DNA of 6,163 nt, from the NCBI GenBank assembly GCA_964514225.1, contig CAZEPT010000039.1:1-6163 (forward strand), given 5' to 3'. This DNA comes from CAZEPT01 sp964514225 (GTDB lineage: Bacteria; Patescibacteriota; Minisyncoccia; Phycocordibacterales; UBA9973). The notes beneath the pieces were generated by a model. That model searched no databases, was not told the origin of the DNA, and saw only the letters and a program-made list of their open reading frames with translations. The translations under genes were made by a program, and so were the position numbers. Below, one piece after another: positions 1-4,142 of this stretch. Position 1 is the stretch's first letter, and every line of letters begins with the position of its first letter.

Positions 1-54
1 AACCCAGAATAACGGTTCCGAAGACCGCTGTGATATCCATTTCACCACAGGTGC
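1..54 (-). tRNA. trnR(ucg): tRNA-Arg(UCG), partial: 3' end beyond the window edge
   Basis: Read on the minus strand from 54 to 1 this folds as the first three quarters of a tRNA. The acceptor 5' strand GCACCTG is 54-48 and linker TG is 47-46. The D stem GTGA/TCAC (45-42 with 33-30) closes an 8-nt loop that holds the GG pair. The anticodon stem GCGGT/ACCGT (28-24 with 16-12) closes the 7-nt loop CTTCGGA, giving anticodon UCG at 21-19, which reads CGN arginine codons. The variable loop is 11-8. The T stem begins CTGGG (7-3) and the window ends inside the T loop. About 20 nt, including the 3' acceptor strand, lie outside. A single base-pairing blemish is a G-T pair at the end of the anticodon stem. 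It is divergent from the tRNA-Gly at 233, and a partial copy of it lies just upstream. Confidence 0.85.
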
Positions 55-93
55 AATATTTAAGATGCTCAAGATCTTATGATTTTACTATTA

Positions 94-151
94 GGTCTTC
101 GGAATTGAAGACCGCTGTACTCTAGTCAATTTGCCATTTCTCGAAAGGTGC
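94..151 (-). pseudogene. Broken 5'-half copy of the tRNA-Arg with an anti-anticodon tail
   Basis: Three blocks match the tRNA-Arg at 1-54 in the same order and strand: GCACCT (151-146 versus 54-49), GAAATGG (140-134 versus 43-37) and ACAGCGGTCTTC (118-107 versus 31-20). The first two have identical spacing. The gap between the second and third is 15 nt here and 5 nt in the gene. After the third block the copy leaves the tRNA pattern. AATTCC is followed by GAAGACC (100-94), which pairs with GGTCTTC (113-107) to make a 7-bp hairpin. There is no acceptable anticodon stem, T arm or 3' acceptor strand, so it cannot be a working tRNA. The minus-strand segment 104-94 is also perfectly complementary over 11 nt to the anticodon arm of the real tRNA (26-16). 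It may be a duplication relic or part of a structured leader. Confidence 0.6.
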
Positions 152-182
152 AATTTGCTTCCTTAAGTATACACAAATTGCA
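149..182. repeat. 9-bp inverted repeat TGCAATTTG / CAAATTGCA in the tRNA-tRNA spacer
   Basis: TGCAATTTG (149-157) and CAAATTGCA (174-182) are perfect inverted copies around a 16-nt loop. A further direct copy of CAATTTGC lies at 127-134. There is no T tract on either side, so it is not a standard terminator. A TATACT on the minus strand (171-166) sits in the loop and is a candidate -10 for the tRNA-Arg transcript, with no convincing -35. If used, transcription would start near 159 and the leader would include the broken tRNA copy. An alternative -10 nearer the tRNA is TAAAAT (87-82), which would start transcripts near 75. Confidence 0.4.
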
Positions 183-204
183 AAATAAATAAAGATGATA
201 TACT
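178..204 (+). promoter_or_regulatory. Promoter of tRNA-Gly / PspC / cca unit
   Basis: The -10 hexamer TATACT (199-204) is preceded by TGA (196-198), an extended -10 motif. TTGCAA (178-183) is a possible -35 with a short 15-bp spacer. Expected start is near 211, about 22 nt before the tRNA. No other promoter is evident before the PspC gene, so it may drive the whole unit. Confidence 0.5.
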
Positions 205-232
205 ATAAGTGCAGTTATTAGATTAGCAGTTT

Positions 233-303
233 GCGGGTATGGTTTAGTGGTAGAATACGTCCTTGCCAAGGATGAGTCGGGAGTTCGATTCTCCCTACCC
301 GCA
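233..303 (+). tRNA. trnG(gcc): tRNA-Gly(GCC)
   Basis: A complete 71-nt cloverleaf. The acceptor stem GCGGGTA/TACCCGC (233-239 with 296-302) is perfect over 7 bp. The D arm GTTT/GAAT (242-245 with 253-256) has two G-T pairs. The anticodon arm CGTCC/GGATG (258-262 with 270-274) closes loop TTGCCAA, anticodon GCC at 265-267. The variable loop is 275-278. The T arm GGGAG/CTCCC (279-283 with 291-295) closes loop TTCGATT. The discriminator base is A303. The genomic bases after it are CAA, so the CCA tail is not encoded and must be added by the nucleotidyltransferase encoded downstream. A73 rather than U73 is the state expected for organisms with an alpha2-type glycyl-tRNA synthetase (family knowledge). 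Confidence 0.97.
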
Positions 304-334
304 CAAAATAATAGCTTAACGTAGAGTTCATTGT

Positions 335-601
335 ATGAAAAAACTATACAGAAGCAGAGAAAATAAGATCATAGCTGGTATTTTGGGTGGAATCGCTGAA
401 TACCTTGAAATTGATCCAGTGGTTATGAGGATTGTTTTTGTCCTTTTGACCTGTATTACCGGGTTTTTTCCAGGAGTTGTATTCTATCTCGTAGCACTCT
501 TTATAGTGCCAAATAAGACGAGTACTATTTTTTCAGCTGAGGAAACAGGGAGGTCACAGTCACATGCTTCAACAGACACTACACAGCCAATACAGGAGTA
601 A
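335..601 (+). CDS. PspC-domain membrane protein, 88 aa
   Basis: A small inner-membrane protein made almost entirely of one PspC domain (about residues 2-60). The start KKLYRSRENKIIAGILGG, the segment AEYLEIDP (21-28) and VMRI, followed by one long hydrophobic stretch (about 33-58) ending in VP, are the family signature. The last 28 residues are polar and rich in Ser, Thr and Gln, probably a disordered cytoplasmic tail. In Proteobacteria PspC senses envelope stress with PspB and PspA. No PspA or PspB is here, and free-standing PspC proteins of this size are of unknown role, so only the family is claimed. The gene begins 31 nt after the tRNA-Gly with no terminator between, and its upstream GTAGAG is only a weak ribosome site. 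Its stop is 6 nt before the cca start, and the cca ribosome site lies within its last codons, so the two are translationally close. Confidence 0.9.
   Translation: MKKLYRSRENKIIAGILGGIAEYLEIDPVVMRIVFVLLTCITGFFPGVVFYLVALFIVPNKTSTIFSAEETGRSQSHASTDTTQPIQE
594..598 (+). promoter_or_regulatory. Shine-Dalgarno AGGAG for cca
   Basis: AGGAG at 594-598 ends 9 nt before the ATG at 608 and overlaps the end of the PspC reading frame. It is the only strong ribosome site in the window and belongs to the one gene that clearly starts inside a transcript, which supports that start codon. Confidence 0.75.
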
Positions 602-607
602 GAAAGC

Positions 608-2092
608 ATGTTTAAAAACAGTATTCCAGACTATGTTGTTCGGGTTGTTGAAATCCTGACACAGGGCGGTTTTGAAGCTTACCTTGTTGGTGGGTGTGTT
701 CGCGATCTCTTCTTAGACAGAATCCCGAAAGACTGGGATGTGACGACTAATGCGCTTCCAGACCAAATCCAAGAGCTTTTTCCACATACCGTATACGAGA
801 ATAACTTTGGGACAGTTGGTGTTGTTTGCGACGATGTGGAAACCAGAGAGGGGGAGAATAAGCCGATTATCGAGATAACTCCCTATAGGACAGAGAGTAG
901 TTACAGTGATAAAAGACATCCGGATTCTGTGTCCTTTAGTAATGTCCTTGAGGATGACCTTAAAAGACGTGACTTTACGGTCAACGCTCTGGCACTTGAT
1001 GTAAAAACATTAGAAGTGAAGGATTTTTATAAAGGACATCAAGATATTCAAGATAAGGTCTTAAGAACAGTAGGGAACCCGGATGAACGTTTCACCGAAG
1101 ATGCGCTTCGTATGCTCCGCGCTGTCAGATTTTCATCCGAACTCGGCTTTTCTGTTTCATATGAAACAGTTGAGAGCATTTCACGCAATAAAGCTTTGAT
1201 TGAAGCTGTTTCATGGGAGCGGAAGCGTGACGAATTCATTAAGATGATCATGTCCCCAGATCCCGTTATGGCAATCGGCCTCTTGGAACAAACAGGACTT
1301 CTGGAATATCTCATTCCTGAACTCCGCGAGGGGATTAAATGTGAACAAAAAGGCGCTCACATCTATGACGTCTTTGAGCATATGCTTCATGCTTTGGGCC
1401 ACGCTGAAGAAAAAGAATGGCCACTCCATATTCGTTTGGCTGCCTTGTTTCACGATATCGGAAAACCTCGCACCAGACGATACGATAAAACCAAGGATAA
1501 ATACACCTTCTATGGTCACGAAGTCATCGGAGCTCGGATGACGGCTAAAATTATGGAACGCTTCCACTTTCCACGTGAAACAAGCGAACTGGTTACCAAG
1601 CTTGTCCGGTACCATATGTTCTTCTCTGATACCGAAGTGATTACACTCTCACCAGTCAGACGAATGATTCAGAACGTCGGAGTCGACTATATTTGGGACT
1701 TAATGAAGATCCGCGAATGCGATCGTGTCGGCATGAAGAAAGTTGAGGCGCCGTACCGGTTGAGGAAGTATCACGCCATGATTGAAGAAGCACTTCGTGA
1801 TCCAATATCTGTTTCACAGTTGAAAATCGACGGTAACTATCTCATTCATGACCTTGGTATGAAGCCAGGGCGACGGATGGGTTGGATACTCTTAGCGCTC
1901 TTAGAAGACGTTCTTGAAGATCCAACAAAAAACACAATTGAAGCACTGACGCAAAGAGTGAAAGAATTCGAGACACTTTCTGATGATGAACTCAAGGAAA
2001 TAGGGGAAGCGGGTAAGCAGAAGAAAGAAGAGCTTAACGAACAAGAAATAAAACAACTTCGTGTGAAACACGGAGTTGGGGGTAAGAAATAA
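608..2092 (+). CDS. cca: CCA-adding tRNA nucleotidyltransferase with HD domain, 494 aa
   Basis: Adds or repairs the 3' CCA of tRNAs using CTP and ATP, in the cytoplasm. It belongs to the class II nucleotidyltransferases. The head domain has GGCVRD (28-33) and the catalytic carboxylates D42-W-D44. RRDFTVNA (120-127) is the next conserved block. EDALRMLRAVRF (164-175) holds the E-D-x-x-R template that reads CTP and ATP in this class, plus the flexible RAVRF helix. An HD phosphohydrolase domain follows, with H258, H282-D283, H304 and H336 as likely metal ligands. In E. coli Cca such a domain has phosphatase and phosphodiesterase activity. The C-terminus (about 465-494) is charged and Lys-rich. 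Bacterial poly(A) polymerase is the main alternative, but an HD domain of this kind argues against it. Whether it adds all of CCA or only part cannot be decided here. It sits in one unit with a tRNA gene that lacks CCA. Confidence 0.95.
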   Translation: MFKNSIPDYVVRVVEILTQGGFEAYLVGGCVRDLFLDRIPKDWDVTTNALPDQIQELFPHTVYENNFGTVGVVCDDVETREGENKPIIEITPYRTESSYSDKRHPDSVSFSNVLEDDLKRRDFTVNALALDVKTLEVKDFYKGHQDIQDKVLRTVGNPDERFTEDALRMLRAVRFSSELGFSVSYETVESISRNKALIEAVSWERKRDEFIKMIMSPDPVMAIGLLEQTGLLEYLIPELREGIKCEQKGAHIYDVFEHMLHALGHAEEKEWPLHIRLAALFHDIGKPRTRRYDKTKDKYTFYGHEVIGARMTAKIMERFHFPRETSELVTKLVRYHMFFSDTEVITLSPVRRMIQNVGVDYIWDLMKIRECDRVGMKKVEAPYRLRKYHAMIEEALRDPISVSQLKIDGNYLIHDLGMKPGRRMGWILLALLEDVLEDPTKNTIEALTQRVKEFETLSDDELKEIGEAGKQKKEELNEQEIKQLRVKHGVGGKK

Positions 2093-2126
2093 AAAAAGTT
2101 GGGACATTGCGTTCCAACTTTTTTCC
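2092..2126. terminator. Bidirectional terminator between cca and the minus-strand small ORF
   Basis: GTTGGGA (2098-2104) pairs with TTCCAAC (2112-2118), with one G-T pair and a 7-nt loop. The stem is extended by a run of A before (2092-2097) and T after (2119-2124). The T tract serves cca on the plus strand. The A run becomes a T tract on the minus strand and serves the gene ending at 2146. Confidence 0.9.
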
Positions 2127-2145
2127 TTTTTTCTTTCAGGTTTTT

Positions 2146-2310
2146 CTACGGTTTTAAACCATGGAGTTTTTTTACTTTGTGGTCGAGAAGTAATACTCCT
2201 CCACATATTATAAAAAAAATTCCTAAACCCCATTGAATCGGGTACATTTGAGGGGATAGTATGAGAAAAAGTCCCATACCTGCTGGTACGCTAAATTTTA
2301 ATATTTGCAT
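2146..2310 (-). CDS. Small two-segment membrane protein, 54 aa, unknown
   Basis: I recognise no family. The protein starts MQILKFSVPAGMGLFLIL and has two hydrophobic stretches, about 6-19 and 27-43, joined by a short turn with Pro and Trp. It ends in a basic tail (DHKVKKLHGLKP), as expected of a membrane hairpin with a cytoplasmic positive end. Three things support it. The composition is protein-like, the stop is 22 nt before a terminator that works in this direction, and the A-rich 25-nt leader with no Shine-Dalgarno resembles other leaders in the window. TATAAAAT at 2348-2341 could be its -10, but no -35 is clear. It overlaps nothing else that looks coding. A same-frame ORF lies just upstream (2344-2577), separated by a single TAA plus 11 codons. 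It could therefore be the end of a broken longer gene. Confidence 0.55.
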   Translation of the reverse strand: MQILKFSVPAGMGLFLILSPQMYPIQWGLGIFFIICGGVLLLDHKVKKLHGLKP

Positions 2311-2343
2311 GTTTATTTGTTTTTTTGTGTGAAAGGAATTATT

Positions 2344-2550
2344 TTATACTCCGTAAGGAATTTGTTTTATGCTCTGATTTATATTCAGCAAGCGTTGAAC
2401 CTTACTACCGTTGAGATTATTGGAGGGGACTTTTCTGGAGGGTTGATTTTTTTCTTGTTTCGTAGAGAATTTTTTAATCAACGAGGCGAATGGATTGAGG
2501 TAAGCGAATATTTTTTTCATGCAATAATTGGTTTTTAAGTTCAAATACAT
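2344..2550 (-). CDS. Doubtful small ORF, 58-68 aa, unknown
   Basis: A minus-strand reading frame ends with TAA at 2346-2344. ATG codons at 2550 and 2520 are possible starts. The shorter form begins MKKIFAYLNPFASLIKKF and is followed by a polar, Lys/Gln/Ser/Asn-rich part. The frame stays open to a TTG at 2577, but that codon lies inside the inverted repeat, so it is unlikely to be the start. There is no ribosome site and no recognisable family. It is favoured over the overlapping plus-strand frame because the minus strand is purine-rich here, as the coding strand is elsewhere in the window, and because it is colinear with xth and the 54-residue gene. This is a weak call. The stretch may simply be non-coding or decayed sequence. 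Confidence 0.22.
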   Translation of the reverse strand: MYLNLKTNYCMKKIFAYLNPFASLIKKFSTKQEKNQPSRKVPSNNLNGSKVQRLLNINQSIKQIPYGV

Positions 2551-2571
2551 TTTAACCCAGAAAGGTATAAA

Positions 2572-2656
2572 AGTCAATCAGGAAGTGAATTCTCATGATA
2601 TGTAGGGTACGCGACAATATATAGTCGCTTCATGAGAATTCACTTCCTGATTGACT
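2572..2656. repeat. 85-bp element with perfect 27-bp inverted arms
   Basis: Positions 2572-2598 and 2630-2656 are exact reverse complements over 27 bp, the left arm beginning AGTCAATCAGG. The 31-nt centre holds a second hairpin, GCGAC/GTCGC (2611-2615 with 2624-2628), around an AT loop. The element lies 16 bp after the xth stop. Read in the xth direction it is followed by only a short T run, so it could end or protect the xth mRNA but is far longer than a normal terminator stem. Both ends abut AAA, which could be a 3-bp target duplication, although the flanks are AT-rich. Candidates are a non-autonomous mobile repeat or a large 3' RNA structure. Confidence 0.9.
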
Positions 2657-2672
2657 AAACGTAAAAAATTCT

Positions 2673-3449
2673 TTATTTGAGTTCAAGTACGATTGGACAA
2701 TGGTCAGAGCCCATATAGTTCGTAAGCATGTAGGAGTCTTTAACCTGTGAAACAAGTCCAGGTGTGACAAAAAAATAATCGATACGCCATCCGACATTTC
2801 TATCACGTGCGCGTGTGATCTGATCCCAGTATGTGTACATATCTTTAGTGTCAGGATGTTTCAATCGAAATGTATCGATGTATCCTTTTTTTACGACGAG
2901 ATCAATCCAATCGCGTTCAATCTGGAGAAACCCAGTCATATTTTTATTTTCTTTTGGTCGAGCGAGATCTATTTCTGTATGTGCGGTGTTGACGTCGCCA
3001 CAGAAAATAACTTCGTATCCTTTTTTTCGGAGTGCTTCACATTTTTTTAAGAAGGCTTCATAGAAGCGGAGCTTGAATGCAAGTCTTTCTGGTCCACGTC
3101 CGCCGTTCGGGAAGTAGCAATTGATGAGCACAAATTTCTTAAAATAGAGAATGAGTGTTCGACCTTCGAGGTCGAGCTCTTTTTCGATCGCACCGAGTGA
3201 ATATTCAACTTTCTCTGGAATTTCTTTTGTGTAGACGCATACTCCACTGTACCCACGTCTGGTTTGAGATGAAACAAAATAGGCTGTGTACCCTGGAACA
3301 TTTTTTGTTAGTTCATCAAGTTGTTCAATCTCTGACTTGGTTTCTTGGAGGCAGATGATATCAGCTTTCTCTTGTTCAAAGAGTGCGGCGAAGTTTCCCT
3401 GTTTAACGGTGGCGCGCAAGCCGTTTGTGTTCCAAGAGAGTATCTTCAT
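2673..3449 (-). CDS. xth: Exodeoxyribonuclease III / AP endonuclease (ExoA type), 258 aa
   Basis: Cuts the DNA backbone 5' of abasic sites and trims blocked 3' ends in base-excision repair. The protein is a full-length member of the exonuclease/endonuclease/phosphatase fold. SWNTNGLRA (5-13) gives N7, LQETK (34-38) gives the metal ligand E36, and NCYFPNG (110-116) gives Y112. GDVNTAH (151-157) gives D152 and N154, WRIDYF (221-226) follows, and the end GSDHCP (247-252) gives the catalytic D249-H250 pair. The block around EIDLARPKENK is closer to the ExoA/APE1 branch than to E. coli Xth. All key residues are present, so it should be active. The start at 3449 is supported by its N-terminal motif and by a promoter that would begin the transcript at this ATG. 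The gene is divergent from the TraR/DksA gene and is followed by the large inverted repeat. Confidence 0.96.
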   Translation of the reverse strand: MKILSWNTNGLRATVKQGNFAALFEQEKADIICLQETKSEIEQLDELTKNVPGYTAYFVSSQTRRGYSGVCVYTKEIPEKVEYSLGAIEKELDLEGRTLILYFKKFVLINCYFPNGGRGPERLAFKLRFYEAFLKKCEALRKKGYEVIFCGDVNTAHTEIDLARPKENKNMTGFLQIERDWIDLVVKKGYIDTFRLKHPDTKDMYTYWDQITRARDRNVGWRIDYFFVTPGLVSQVKDSYMLTNYMGSDHCPIVLELK

Positions 3450-3455
3450 AATCTC

Positions 3456-3485
3456 AGTATATCGTACTCGCGAATAAGGCGTAAA
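3456..3485 (-). promoter_or_regulatory. xth promoter, apparently leaderless
   Basis: On the minus strand TTTACG (3485-3480) lies 18 bp before TATACT (3461-3456). Transcription would start around 3450-3449, on or next to the A of the xth ATG. That leaves no 5' leader and no room for a ribosome site. Confidence 0.5.
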
Positions 3486-3488
3486 TTA

Positions 3489-3516
3489 TTGACAATACTG
3501 TAAAAAATGCTAATAT
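3489..3516 (+). promoter_or_regulatory. Promoter of the TraR/DksA-family gene
   Basis: A consensus -35 TTGACA (3489-3494) is followed after 16 bp by TAATAT (3511-3516) with TGC just before it, an extended -10. Start is expected near 3523, leaving a leader of about 22 nt, A-rich and without a Shine-Dalgarno. Its -35 is 3 bp from that of the divergent xth promoter, so the two may compete or share a regulator. Confidence 0.65.
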
Positions 3517-3545
3517 GTATATGAACAATTTAAAAACAATTACAT

Positions 3546-4019
3546 ATGGCAACAAGAAAAAATACACCCAAGGCTCAAAAACATGTTCCAATCCACACAG
3601 AAGTGTTAGAAAAAGAACATAGGATGGAAAAACCAGGTGATCCCTCCCCAATTTATCGTTACAGTGACCGCGATTTAGCGGAATTCAGACAAATCATCTA
3701 CCAGAAACTGAAAACAGCAAAAACGGAACTTGAGTATTTGCAAACTATCGTTAACCGGAAGCATGAAGCCGGCACCGAAGACACCTACGCTGGCTTTAAG
3801 CATTCGGAAGATAACGATATTAACGATAGAGAACAATTTACCCAACTCGCGGGTCGGCAACTTAGTTTTATTACACATCTCGAGCACGCTCTGGTGCGTA
3901 TTGAAAACAAAACGTACGGTATCTGTCGTGACACCGGTAAACTAATCGACAAAGCCCGTTTGCGTGCTGTGCCACATGCTACTCTAAGCATAGAAGCTAA
4001 GAACGCAAAGAAAAATTAG
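3546..4019 (+). CDS. TraR/DksA-family RNA polymerase-binding protein, zinc-less, 157 aa
   Basis: Proteins of this family bind in the RNA polymerase secondary channel and adjust promoter output, often with ppGpp. Residues 1-38 are a polar, basic extension. About 40-121 form the helical coiled-coil hairpin, with the tip at DINDRE (91-96). D94 matches the conserved tip Asp, but the usual Ala after Asp-Arg is Glu. Residues 124-152 are the zinc-finger region, YGICRDTGKLIDKARLRA and onward, where the canonical four cysteines are C127-x2-T130-x17-S148-x2-A151. Only one Cys remains, so zinc cannot be held in the usual way. The spacing and fold are kept, as in Zn-independent DksA2 of Pseudomonas. The C-terminal end resembles proteins I recall from Bacteroidota. 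The start is supported by the promoter 22 nt upstream, and a terminator follows the stop. Confidence 0.9.
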   Translation: MATRKNTPKAQKHVPIHTEVLEKEHRMEKPGDPSPIYRYSDRDLAEFRQIIYQKLKTAKTELEYLQTIVNRKHEAGTEDTYAGFKHSEDNDINDREQFTQLAGRQLSFITHLEHALVRIENKTYGICRDTGKLIDKARLRAVPHATLSIEAKNAKKN

Positions 4020-4039
4020 TAAAAACACAACAAATATTT

Positions 4040-4066
4040 AAAGACCTACGCAAGTAGGTCTTTTTC
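4040..4066 (+). terminator. Terminator of the TraR/DksA gene
   Basis: AAAGACCTAC (4040-4049) pairs perfectly with GTAGGTCTTT (4054-4063) around the GNRA tetraloop GCAA. The T run extends to 4065. It starts 20 nt after the stop codon. Confidence 0.93.
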
Positions 4067-4086
4067 TGTGTGGTATCAGTATATTT

Positions 4087-4120
4087 TTGACAAACCAATT
4101 AAAAAATGTTACGATATAAT
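4087..4120 (+). promoter_or_regulatory. Promoter of the 404-aa membrane protein
   Basis: TTGACA (4087-4092) is followed after 17 bp by TACGAT (4110-4115) with TGT before it, an extended -10. A perfect TATAAT (4115-4120) overlaps it but would give a 22-bp spacer, too long for that -35. The start lies near 4122-4127 and the leader is about 20 nt, A-rich, without a Shine-Dalgarno. The layout copies the promoter at 3489. Confidence 0.65.
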
Positions 4121-4142
4121 TAAACTAAAAACACATTAAAAA

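Noticed and set aside
2..82. Open plus-strand frame at the window start, as if the end of an upstream gene
   Set aside because: The same bases fold as a tRNA-Arg on the minus strand, which explains them better.
94..151. Tail copy of a tRNA as an attachment site of an integrated element
   Set aside because: Integration usually duplicates the 3' part of a tRNA, whereas this is the 5' part, and no integrase or mobile gene is near.
20..154. Two copies of GAAGACCGCTGT and of AGGTGCAAT as a possible CRISPR or regulatory direct repeat
   Set aside because: Only two copies with unequal spacing. They are the tRNA-Arg and its partial copy.
1901..2233. Minus-strand frame of 110 codons across the end of cca
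   Set aside because: It runs through the cca coding region and its terminator in another frame and looks like a shadow. The real minus-strand candidate nearby is in a different frame (2146-2310).
2305..2538. Plus-strand frame of 77 codons rich in Phe and Ile
   Set aside because: It overlaps the start of the minus-strand small gene, has no ribosome site or promoter, and lies on the T-rich strand, unlike every clear gene here. Its composition reflects T runs.
2572..2656. Ordinary rho-independent terminator for xth
   Set aside because: The arms are 27 bp with a 31-nt structured centre and only a very short T run, unlike the four compact terminators in this window. It may still end transcription, but that is not its whole explanation.
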